Shown here piece by piece: positions 13,107-19,737 of a stretch of 64,000 nucleotides of DNA. This stretch comes from a virus: positions 1-64,000 of the IMG/VR virus record IMGVR_UViG_3300028027_000057; one strand, written 5' to 3'. The notes under the pieces are model-generated. The model had not been told where the DNA came from. It did not search any database and worked only from the letters and a program-made list of their open reading frames with translations. Made by a program: the position numbers and the translations under genes. Position 1 is the first letter of the stretch, and each line of letters starts with the position of its first letter.

Positions 13107-13829
13107 ATGAGATTACTTAATTTATTATTAGCAACGACTATCTTCTTTCTTTTAATAAATATTAAAGTATCTCAAACTCCAGTCAGAGAAAAGGTATTCA
13201 TCCCTTATGTAGAAAGTCTATGTGTTGCTCTAAAAGAAAGAGGACATTCCTGTAGATTAATAGAAACAGTATCTATTAGAAAAGCAGTGCTATCTAAGAA
13301 ACTAGCAGGGCTTTATCACCCACTAGCACACGACATACTAATCAGTACTGAAGTGTGGGATAGGTCAAGCGATGAAGTAAGAGAGCAGTTAGTATATCAT
13401 GAACTAGGTCACGCGCTAGGGTTAGACCATATAGAGTATGGAATTATGCAGTCCGGTGGATTTATTAACGATACATTTTATAAAAGATACAGAGATATGT
13501 TTATTGAAGAAATGCTAGGAGAACTAGCATTAACACCTAAGGAGAAGCTAGTGACAAAAGCAGATGTGCTAAATAACAAACATGCTGTAGTGCGATTTAC
13601 TGCAACATGGTGTCCTCCTTGTAAAGCTCTAGCTCCAATCTTTGATGAAGTCGCGGCTGCAAATCCAGACGTTGTAACGTATGTTATAGACGTAGATCAG
13701 AACATGGACCTAGCTAGGGATATGGGAGTCAGAGGATTGCCGACGATGATTCAAATCAAGGATAATGCAGTGTCGACATCTCTTGTTGGCTTGCAGTCTA
13801 AAACTGAAGTAGAGAAGCTATTCAAATGA
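13107..13829 (+). CDS. Metalloprotease-thioredoxin fusion with N-terminal membrane anchor
   Basis: A 240-residue two-domain protein. Residues 5-19 are a signal/anchor segment. The first domain has H98-E-x-x-H102-x-x-G-x-x-H108 and a candidate Met-turn I-M-Q-S at 113-116, the metzincin-type zinc protease signature. The second (about 150-240) is a short thioredoxin with W168-C-P-P-C172 and the cis-proline in G-L-P-T at 210-213. An in-frame GTG at 13551 (residue 149) is preceded by AAGGAG with a 6-nt spacer, so a separate cytosolic 92-residue thioredoxin may be made too. The long form is probably extracytoplasmic. Thioredoxin could reduce the class II reductase. Confidence 0.8.
   Translation: MRLLNLLLATTIFFLLINIKVSQTPVREKVFIPYVESLCVALKERGHSCRLIETVSIRKAVLSKKLAGLYHPLAHDILISTEVWDRSSDEVREQLVYHELGHALGLDHIEYGIMQSGGFINDTFYKRYRDMFIEEMLGELALTPKEKLVTKADVLNNKHAVVRFTATWCPPCKALAPIFDEVAAANPDVVTYVIDVDQNMDLARDMGVRGLPTMIQIKDNAVSTSLVGLQSKTEVEKLFK
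13551..13829 (+). CDS. Possible internal product: stand-alone thioredoxin
   Basis: This is a nested frame inside the fusion gene starting at GTG 13551 with an excellent SD (AAGGAG, 13539-13544). It would give 92 residues containing only the thioredoxin fold with W-C-P-P-C near 20-24. Length is slightly below the usual 105-110. The alternative is that the SD is a relic of two ancestral genes now fused. Translation from this site is inferred, not shown. Confidence 0.5.
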   Translation: MTKADVLNNKHAVVRFTATWCPPCKALAPIFDEVAAANPDVVTYVIDVDQNMDLARDMGVRGLPTMIQIKDNAVSTSLVGLQSKTEVEKLFK

Positions 13830-13981
13830 AAACAGAACGCCAGATGTACGAAGAATACCTAGACGCACAATACAAACGACTGAACGAATTAATTGAAGAA
13901 AGAGCTAAGGTTGAGAAAGATATTGACAATGTAACGACATTAATGTTAAAGTGTCCTTATGTTGTACCACAAGACGATTAA
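13826..13981 (+). CDS. Hypothetical small helical protein
   Basis: A 51-residue, highly charged protein likely to be one long helix or coiled coil (E-E-Y-L-D-A-Q-Y-K-R-L-N-E-L). It overlaps the fusion gene stop as ATGA. No family recognised. Confidence 0.6.
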   Translation: MKTERQMYEEYLDAQYKRLNELIEERAKVEKDIDNVTTLMLKCPYVVPQDD

Positions 13982-14144
13982 TTCATTCTTTGTTTCTATT
14001 GTTCGGATCAAGTATCAGAACGATAATTATGTTAAATGTCATCTAAGATATTTTAACAAAGGGTCTAACCGACTTATAACAGAAGAACGTAATGTTAAAA
14101 TTATGAAGTCTGCTATGAAACACTGGGAAGTATATGACAATTAG
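13959..14144 (+). CDS. Hypothetical small basic protein
   Basis: A 61-residue basic protein, R-I-K-Y-Q-N-D-N-Y-V-K then Y-F-N-K-G-S-N-R-L, starting within the preceding gene and overlapping the next ATG (14134) by 11 nt. The chain of overlaps and a beta-like composition support coding; the SD is weak (AAAG). Confidence 0.5.
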   Translation: MLYHKTINSFFVSIVRIKYQNDNYVKCHLRYFNKGSNRLITEERNVKIMKSAMKHWEVYDN

Positions 14145-15183
14145 ATTATCACATTCAGCTCGCGGTAAACACGATCACTGTGCAATGATGTACAAGCTAC
14201 ACTATCAAGACAAGATTCGCCCTTTAGGTTCTACCTCTGCCCTGCTATTCGGGTCAGCCGTAGATAAAGCGTGCGAAGATTATATGCTAAACAGGAATCA
14301 GCTTAGAGCTAGACAAATATTTAAAGACGAATGGAAAAAAGTCCAAGAAGGATTTGAGGAAGAAAATGGAACAATTAGCCCGGTCGACTATCATTCTAAT
14401 GACTTTGATGCTGAGTTGCTCCTTCAACCCGATAACGAACTTATTCTTAAAGATACAGTATATAAGACAGTATCCGATCTTTTCAAAGCCGGAGAAGAAA
14501 AAGAACGAATAAGATATTGTAACTGGGTTAGCATGTACCGCAAAGGAACGATGCTTGTAAACAAGTTCATAGAGTGGGTTGACCACAACGTAGAAGAAGT
14601 ACTCGGTGCTCAAGTTGCGATCGAGCTAGAAGATGAGGACGGAAACCAAGTAACAGGATTTGCCGACTTTGTAATTAAAATCCATGGATACGATAAACCT
14701 ATTCTAGTAGACTTAAAAACCGCAGGCAGATACTACGAACGCGGGTCGGTCAAAGAGTCAGAGCAGCTTGCCTTATACTTCCTATATCTAAAGAATACTA
14801 AGTATCCAGATATGGAGAGGGCTGCCTTTCTAGTATTGAATAAGATGATTAAGAAGAACCGCACTAAGACCTGTAAGAAGTGTGGAACTGTTACAACAGG
14901 ACGAGAGAAGACTTGTGCAGTCGGGACTGGCAAAAGCCGATGTCACGGAGAGTTCGATGAAGTAATAGACCCAGAGGTTAATCTTCAGTATATTCATGAC
15001 GAGATTCCTCAGGACTTTATCGACGCGACAATCGAAAAGTTTAACCTAACACTAGAGGGAATTAAGTCAGGCGAGTTCCAAAAGAACCTAGCTGGATGCG
15101 ATAGATATTACGGAAGAGAATGTCCATATAAGAAATACTGTGAGTCTGGTTGTATGACCGGACTTTATAAAAAGGAAGCATAA
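14134..15183 (+). CDS. PD-(D/E)XK nuclease, Cas4/RecB-like
   Basis: A 349-residue exonuclease-like protein. The N-terminal S-x-S-x-x-x-x-x-x-x-C-x-x-x-Y segment (with C17) and four cysteines at the C-terminus (C-D-R-Y-Y-G-R-E-C-P-Y-K-K-Y-C near 326-340) can hold an Fe-S cluster as in Cas4/AddB. The core reads G-F-A-D-F-V near 174-179, then I-L-V-D-L-K-T-A near 190-197, with Q-L-A-L-Y-F following as the RecB-family Q-x-x-x-Y motif. An inserted C-K-K-C ... C ... C zinc ribbon lies near 247-273. It likely acts in recombination with the ERF protein downstream. Confidence 0.8.
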   Translation: MTIRLSHSARGKHDHCAMMYKLHYQDKIRPLGSTSALLFGSAVDKACEDYMLNRNQLRARQIFKDEWKKVQEGFEEENGTISPVDYHSNDFDAELLLQPDNELILKDTVYKTVSDLFKAGEEKERIRYCNWVSMYRKGTMLVNKFIEWVDHNVEEVLGAQVAIELEDEDGNQVTGFADFVIKIHGYDKPILVDLKTAGRYYERGSVKESEQLALYFLYLKNTKYPDMERAAFLVLNKMIKKNRTKTCKKCGTVTTGREKTCAVGTGKSRCHGEFDEVIDPEVNLQYIHDEIPQDFIDATIEKFNLTLEGIKSGEFQKNLAGCDRYYGRECPYKKYCESGCMTGLYKKEA

Positions 15184-15509
15184 TGAGTGAGAAATTAATT
15201 AGAGACAAGATTCCAACCTTAGCTTTACTAGAAGGCAGGACTTTAAGTATTAGAAGCGCAAAGCGAGATGAGATAGAATTTCTATTTAAGACTAAAATTA
15301 TAGAAGAAGCCACGGAAGTGTTCAATGCTTCTAATCGTAATGATCTAGTAGAAGAACTTGCAGATTTACAGCAGGTCATTAAAGATATGATAACTCAACT
15401 TAATTTAGGCGAACATACTACAACTACTGTACGACTAGCTAAAGAGCAAGCTAGAGGATCGTTCAGTCAGTCTATAGTGTTAATAACAAAGGAAGAAGTC
15501 AATGGCTAA
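15183..15509 (+). CDS. MazG/PRA-PH-like nucleotide pyrophosphohydrolase
   Basis: A 108-residue protein opening K-L-I-R-D-K-I-P, the hallmark of a phage/bacterial subgroup related to phosphoribosyl-ATP pyrophosphohydrolase, with metal-binding I-I-E-E-A-T-E near 38-44 and L-V-E-E-L-A-D near 54-60. The family cleaves nucleoside triphosphates or house-cleaning substrates to monophosphates. Its ATG overlaps the nuclease TAA. Confidence 0.75.
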   Translation: MSEKLIRDKIPTLALLEGRTLSIRSAKRDEIEFLFKTKIIEEATEVFNASNRNDLVEELADLQQVIKDMITQLNLGEHTTTTVRLAKEQARGSFSQSIVLITKEEVNG

Positions 15510-15750
15510 GAAAATGAACGTACAGTCTCAAGATGATTTCGAGGCCGAATTGAAAGGAGAGCCTGAGAATTTCGATGCAGTTGCTATATCCATTATCAAA
15601 TATAGTAACCATCAGTATAAGGTTGTCAGTATTCCTATTGATTCCAAGACTTTGAAAGTTGGAGAACTAGAAGTGCTACACGAGGTCACTAACCGACCAG
15701 AGGCAGTAGAGCAGTTTAAAATTGCCGTTGTAAGAAATCAGATAATTTAG
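15502..15750 (+). CDS. Hypothetical protein
   Basis: An 82-residue acidic protein, beta-rich in its second half (V-A-I-S-I-I-K-Y, Y-K-V-V-S-I-P-I). It overlaps the preceding gene by 8 nt and is last before a promoter at 15752. No family recognised. Confidence 0.6.
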   Translation: MAKKMNVQSQDDFEAELKGEPENFDAVAISIIKYSNHQYKVVSIPIDSKTLKVGELEVLHEVTNRPEAVEQFKIAVVRNQII

Positions 15751-15751
15751 C

Positions 15752-15780
15752 TTGACAACCTAGACTATTTTAAGTAATAT
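15752..15780 (+). promoter_or_regulatory. Likely sigma70-type promoter upstream of the ERF gene
   Basis: TTGACA (15752-15757), 17-nt spacer, TAATAT (15775-15780), in a 47-nt gap and followed by AAGGAG and ATG at 15798. Confidence 0.75.
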
Positions 15781-15797
15781 ATAAAAAAGGAGATCAC

Positions 15798-16337
15798 ATG
15801 ATCAAATCAGACACGATCCAAAAAGTAGCAGCAGCTCTAGTTAAAGCCCAGAGCGAAATGGGAAATGCAAGCAAAGGCTCAGCCAACCCATTCTTCAAAT
15901 CTAAATATGCCGATCTTAATGCAATTAGAGAAGCTTGTCTTCCTTCGTTGTTCGCAAATGGATTGTCAGTAATGCAACCGACTGTTGTATTAGATGGTAA
16001 GAGTTATATTGAAACTTTGATTATTCATGAATCAGGTGAATACATCGGCGGTCATACAGAGATCGTATACGCTAAACAGAATGATGCTCAAAACTTTGGA
16101 GCAGGTACAACTTACGCTAGACGTTTTGGATTACAAGCATTACTTTGTATTGGCGCTGAGGATTCTGATGGTGAAGAAGCAGTTGGTAGGAACACAAAAC
16201 CAAACGTGACTAAACCAACTGTGACAACAGTTACAGTATCTGCTGCAACAGAAACAGCTCCTACCACTAAAAAAGGGTTCGGAGTTAAGACAGAGACAAC
16301 TAAAGTAGCAACCCCAACAACAGACGAATGGTCGTAG
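15798..16337 (+). CDS. ERF-family single-strand annealing protein
   Basis: A 179-residue protein with ERF-family features: an N-terminal A-L-V-K-A-Q, N-P-F-F-K-S-K-Y-A-D-L near 30-40 and F-G-A-G-T-T-Y-A-R-R-F-G-L near 100-112. ERF proteins anneal complementary single strands in phage recombination and circularisation. The C-terminal 45 residues are Thr/Val-rich and probably flexible. First gene behind its own promoter; the RecB-like nuclease upstream is the natural partner. Confidence 0.85.
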   Translation: MIKSDTIQKVAAALVKAQSEMGNASKGSANPFFKSKYADLNAIREACLPSLFANGLSVMQPTVVLDGKSYIETLIIHESGEYIGGHTEIVYAKQNDAQNFGAGTTYARRFGLQALLCIGAEDSDGEEAVGRNTKPNVTKPTVTTVTVSAATETAPTTKKGFGVKTETTKVATPTTDEWS

Positions 16338-16355
16338 TAACGACTAGGAGCTAAT

Positions 16356-16790
16356 ATGAATGAAGAAACAGAAGTATCGAATGAAGAAGCTAAGGTCGAA
16401 ATTGACACTAGACAAATCGAATTAGATATGGTAGCTGCGGCTGAAGCTAGAGCACAAGACCCTAGTGAAATGGCAGCAATGATGTTTCAAATGTATGTGC
16501 CGCATTTTAAAGCTGGACTAGCTAAGCTATCAACCAGAGGATTACGCCGTGTTCTACAAAACGCAGTATTGTATCCATTAGAACAGGACGAGATTAAAAC
16601 ATCTAGTGAGTTTGAGAAACAGATGGTTCAACTAGTATCATCATTACTAGAAGCCAAGTTTATCATGATTATGGATACATACAAGAATAATGCAGAACAA
16701 CTATATGAAGCATCACAAACTGAGCTAACAGTAGATGAGACTGCAGGTATTCAAGAGTTAATCAACAACGAGGAGAAAGCAAATGGCTAA
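16356..16790 (+). CDS. Hypothetical helical protein
   Basis: A 144-residue acidic, helical protein with M-A-A-M-M-F-Q-M-Y and a basic patch L-S-T-R-G-L-R-R-V-L. Position in the recombination unit suggests a replication or recombination accessory role, with no motif to confirm it. It overlaps the next start by 8 nt. Confidence 0.65.
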   Translation: MNEETEVSNEEAKVEIDTRQIELDMVAAAEARAQDPSEMAAMMFQMYVPHFKAGLAKLSTRGLRRVLQNAVLYPLEQDEIKTSSEFEKQMVQLVSSLLEAKFIMIMDTYKNNAEQLYEASQTELTVDETAGIQELINNEEKANG

Positions 16791-17064
16791 ATGGAATCGT
16801 CAGCAAATTGGTAAGATCGTAAAGAAGTCAGAAGACAAACTCCGTTACCCCGGCGTTAAAGAATTCTCACTTAAGATCGAGCAAGATATTACACTCAAGG
16901 CAGGAACTTATCTTAATCTAGAAAACAAGGCATATAAGCTTGCCAGTCTAGAAGCATCTAAAGATAAAATGTCTGGAGAGAATTACGAGAAAGCTATCGA
17001 GCGTATTCAAAAGATGCCTGACTTTGTTTTCTTTGAAGTAATTAAATTAGATAAAGAATCATAG
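16783..17064 (+). CDS. Hypothetical basic protein
   Basis: A 93-residue protein with a Lys-rich N-terminus and short strands (F-S-L-K-I-E-Q-D-I-T-L-K-A-G-T-Y-L-N-L). The beta content and position next to ERF would be compatible with a small single-strand-binding or accessory protein, but no OB-fold signature is visible. It precedes the double hairpin at 17088-17128. Confidence 0.6.
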   Translation: MAKWNRQQIGKIVKKSEDKLRYPGVKEFSLKIEQDITLKAGTYLNLENKAYKLASLEASKDKMSGENYEKAIERIQKMPDFVFFEVIKLDKES

Positions 17065-17087
17065 TCCTCCTCCTTCTATGATTACAT

Positions 17088-17128
17088 GGTGTGAATAACA
17101 CCTGACAGCCGGGAAAGACCGGCATTTT
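17088..17128 (+). terminator. Tandem hairpins, second with terminator form
   Basis: First hairpin GGTGT-GAATA-ACACC (17088-17102). Second GCCGG-GAAAGA-CCGGC (17108-17123) followed by A and four T. The second has the same frame TGACAGCC...GGCATTTT as the terminator at 11596, with compensating stem changes. The short T-run may make it only partly efficient, allowing read-through into 17142. Confidence 0.65.
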
Positions 17129-17141
17129 CAATAGGACATTC

Positions 17142-17345
17142 ATGACAAGACAAGAAGCTAATCGCAAGATTCTAGAACTATTAACCAAAGAAGTAGAAGC
17201 ACATCCTGACCTACGATTCAATCAGATTATTGTAAACAAGAATCTAACAAAAACAGAATCAGGATCATACTATCAACAAACACACAATACTGTTGACTAC
17301 TACGAAGAACCTGTGGTAACATTGCAACGGGCGACGAAGGAGTAA
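17142..17345 (+). CDS. Conserved small phage protein
   Basis: A 67-residue protein with the pattern A-N-R-K-I-L-E-L-L near the start, H-P-D-L-R-F-N-Q-I-I near 21-30 and a final E-E-P-V-V-T-L-Q-R. I recall similar small proteins in many phages; no function is known to me. AGGA precedes the ATG, directly after the hairpins. Confidence 0.65.
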   Translation: MTRQEANRKILELLTKEVEAHPDLRFNQIIVNKNLTKTESGSYYQQTHNTVDYYEEPVVTLQRATKE

Positions 17346-17348
17346 GAC

Positions 17349-19292
17349 ATGAATAAGGGGGAAACATTGTTTGTAAATCTAAGATCGGGTTTGAATTCAA
17401 AACCACAGCTAATCAGTATAAAAGAAGACATTAATAAATATATCACATCTAGAGATAAAGACTGGTATGTATCGCTCTATAAATACAACGAGACACATAA
17501 AGCAATCCTCGATGCTAAAGGCACTCTAGCTGGCGTTAAAGACACTCAGACTAACACCCTATACTTTGACTTCGACTCCAAGGATAGCCTCGATAAAGCC
17601 CAAACAGACGCTATTGAAGTGGCAAATCGTCTAGTGACCCGTGGCTTTGAAGAGGACGAGATTGGATGTTACTTTACCGGAGGCAAAGGCTTCAGTGTAG
17701 AAGTAGAGATGAACGAGTATGTCAACCCAGACAAGTTTAAAGCTATTGTATTTGACGTAGCCGGTGATCTTCCTACGTTCGATCAAGTAGTGAATGACCC
17801 GAATCGTATTGTCCGTGTAGAGAATACTAAACATCAGAACTCAGGACTATACAAGATTCCCTTGACCCCAGATGAACTAGTAAATTTAAGTATTGCAGAG
17901 ATTAAACTATTAGCCAAGAATCCTAGAGCTAATCGCCTATTAAAAGTCGCCAAGGTTCCACAGAATATCAAGGATGTAGAACCTATGAAAGAGAAGACTG
18001 TAGAGCAGATTGGACGTGAGCTAACATTCGATATCTCTAGTATTGATATGAAGTCTAGACCTAAGGGAATTGATGAAGCCCGCTTTCTTTTACTTCACGG
18101 ATTCTTTCGTGGTGGAGAACGCAACCATTCTATGCTTTGTCTAGCCTCTACGTTACATAACTTGAATTATCCACTAGAAGTAACTCGTGGTATGCTTAAT
18201 GGCTCAGCCGAGCTACAAGCAAGTCGCACTGGTGACGATATGTTTCCAGAAAGAGAAGTAGACCTTATCATTAATCAAGTATATGGTCCAAATTGGAAGG
18301 GCGGACAGTTCACAACGCGCGACCCTAACAATTGGCTTGCACAATACTGTAAGAAGATGGGACTTAACGTCAAGGAAGAAGAAGGTCCGGCAACTTTAGA
18401 CGGAATTAGTGCAGGTTTCACACATTATCTCATGAATATCGAGAAGAATACTGTAAAAACTGGTATTGACGAGCTAGACAAGGCTATGCCTATCACAGTC
18501 GGTTCAAATATTGGGGTTGTAGCAGCAGCCGGCGCTGGTAAAACAGCTCTAGCATTGAAAATCCTACGTTACAACAGCGAAAAAGGTATCCCGACAGTAT
18601 TTGCTTCCCTAGATATGCACAGAAACCGTCTATTCGAGAAGGTTATCTATAATATTACTGGACTTAGCAGAGAAGACGTATACGCTAAGTTCAAAGAAGG
18701 CAAGGGCAAAGAACTTACTGACCTAGTTAAGAAGCATTACGGTAACGTATGGTTCTACGATCGCAGCGCGGCAACTGTAGAGGACGTTCGTAATTATGTT
18801 CTACAAGTTGAGCAGACTTCTGGACAAAAAGTCAAGATGGTTATGTTCGATTACTTCGAGCGTATTAGTAGTGCGGTTTCGGACGACACAGCTTCTAGTA
18901 AAATCGTTGCGGGTCAGATTCAGGACTTAGTAAATGACCTAGACGTTGCCGCAATCACTCTAGTTCAGCCAAACAAGTTCAGTCTCGGTGGAGGCCCCGA
19001 CACCGAAATCAAATCATACACTGCGATCAAAGGATCAAGCTTCTTGTATCAATCATTCCGAGGAATTATTAGTCTCAGTCGCCCGTTTTACACGCCGGAG
19101 ACAAAAGAGATTGATAAGTATATGGTAATTAATATCCTTAAGAACGATTTAGGTGCTCAAGATAGATTCGAGATGGGTTGGGTTGGTAAAACTGGTGAAA
19201 TCTACACGTTAGAAGATCACGAGCGGACTGAACTTAAAGAGCTTATGAAGCTTAAGAACGCAACAAAAGAATCCAAGGATGGATGGGAATAA
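17349..19292 (+). CDS. AEP-type primase / DnaB-like helicase
   Basis: A 647-residue bifunctional replication protein. The N-terminal half carries archaeo-eukaryotic primase features: F-D-F-D-S near 73-77 (metal-binding Asp74/Asp76), a T-G-G-K-G-F-S-V-E-V strand near 110-119 and R-I-V-R-V-E-N-T-K-H near 153-162. The C-terminal half is an SF4/RecA-like helicase with Walker A A-A-A-G-A-G-K-T at 392-399 and V-M-F-D-Y-F near the Walker B position. It would unwind and prime the fork for the polymerase at 19730. It is analogous to T7 gp4 but with an AEP rather than a TOPRIM primase. Confidence 0.8.
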   Translation: MNKGETLFVNLRSGLNSKPQLISIKEDINKYITSRDKDWYVSLYKYNETHKAILDAKGTLAGVKDTQTNTLYFDFDSKDSLDKAQTDAIEVANRLVTRGFEEDEIGCYFTGGKGFSVEVEMNEYVNPDKFKAIVFDVAGDLPTFDQVVNDPNRIVRVENTKHQNSGLYKIPLTPDELVNLSIAEIKLLAKNPRANRLLKVAKVPQNIKDVEPMKEKTVEQIGRELTFDISSIDMKSRPKGIDEARFLLLHGFFRGGERNHSMLCLASTLHNLNYPLEVTRGMLNGSAELQASRTGDDMFPEREVDLIINQVYGPNWKGGQFTTRDPNNWLAQYCKKMGLNVKEEEGPATLDGISAGFTHYLMNIEKNTVKTGIDELDKAMPITVGSNIGVVAAAGAGKTALALKILRYNSEKGIPTVFASLDMHRNRLFEKVIYNITGLSREDVYAKFKEGKGKELTDLVKKHYGNVWFYDRSAATVEDVRNYVLQVEQTSGQKVKMVMFDYFERISSAVSDDTASSKIVAGQIQDLVNDLDVAAITLVQPNKFSLGGGPDTEIKSYTAIKGSSFLYQSFRGIISLSRPFYTPETKEIDKYMVINILKNDLGAQDRFEMGWVGKTGEIYTLEDHERTELKELMKLKNATKESKDGWE

Positions 19293-19296
19293 ATCA

Positions 19297-19379
19297 TATT
19301 ACCCGGTGCTTTTCACCTAAGGCAGTATAGTTAACGCGACCGTGTAGCGAAGAGTGTGTACAGCTCAAGCCGGTGACCT
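19297..19379 (+). ncRNA. Possible structured RNA in the primase-polymerase gap
   Basis: The gap can fold into a long-range stem TCACC-(TAA bulge)-GGC (19313-19323) with GCC-GGTGA (19369-19376), enclosing about 45 nt with minor hairpins. CGGT (19304-19307) can pair with ACCG within the loop as a pseudoknot. It is followed directly by the terminator at 19380. It may be a 3' untranslated element or small RNA. No known RNA family recognised. Confidence 0.3.
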
Positions 19380-19406
19380 GTGGGGGAGAGACCCCACTCC
19401 TTTTTT
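19380..19406 (+). terminator. Intrinsic terminator
   Basis: Stem GTGGGG/CCCCAC (19380-19385 with 19392-19397), loop GAGAGA, followed by TCC and six T. It ends the primase-helicase unit; a promoter starts 2 nt later. Confidence 0.85.
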
Positions 19407-19407
19407 C

Positions 19408-19436
19408 TTGACAACCCCGCCATATTTCTGTATACT
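19408..19436 (+). promoter_or_regulatory. Strong sigma70-type promoter upstream of the polymerase unit
   Basis: TTGACA (19408-19413), 17-nt spacer, TATACT (19431-19436). AGGAG precedes the ATG at 19454. The terminator-promoter arrangement is the same as at 11596-11651. Confidence 0.8.
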
Positions 19437-19453
19437 ACATTCAGGAGAATTAT

Positions 19454-19612
19454 ATGAATAAACTAATTGAATATCAAGGCGACATGTACACCCCAGAAGA
19501 ACTAGCAAAGAAGCTTGGAGTTTCAGACTTCGAGATCATCGCAAATGAAATGAAAGATTCTTGGTTCGGTCATGCCATGGCTAAACTAGAAGAGCTTGAC
19601 GAGGAAGAGTAA
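19454..19612 (+). CDS. Hypothetical small protein with HTH-like segment
   Basis: A 52-residue acidic protein. T-P-E-E-L-A-K-K-L-G-V-S near 13-24 resembles the first helices of a helix-turn-helix, but the protein is short and ends E-E-L-D-E-E-E. It is the first gene after a strong promoter and overlaps the next ATG (TAATG). Confidence 0.65.
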   Translation: MNKLIEYQGDMYTPEELAKKLGVSDFEIIANEMKDSWFGHAMAKLEELDEEE

Positions 19613-19737
19613 TGAGTAACTACATATACCTATTAGAATTTCGTAGGTATATAGCAGAGTGTGTCTACTTTGAAAGACCGATTGAATTCGACATAGCAAA
19701 GCATCTATTGTATAGATATAGAGGAATAAATGTATAG
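19612..19737 (+). CDS. Hypothetical small aromatic/basic protein
   Basis: A 41-residue protein rich in Tyr, Arg and Ile. It overlaps the polymerase start (19730) by 8 nt and lies in the polymerase unit. No family recognised. Confidence 0.5.
   Translation: MSNYIYLLEFRRYIAECVYFERPIEFDIAKHLLYRYRGINV

Noticed and set aside
13923-13951. TTGACA with possible promoter
   Set aside because: The hexamer 17 nt downstream (TTAAAG) is a poor -10 and it lies in a small coding sequence without a unit boundary.
19297-19379. tRNA gene
   Set aside because: No acceptor stem, no T-arm GGTTCGA-type sequence and no cloverleaf possible.
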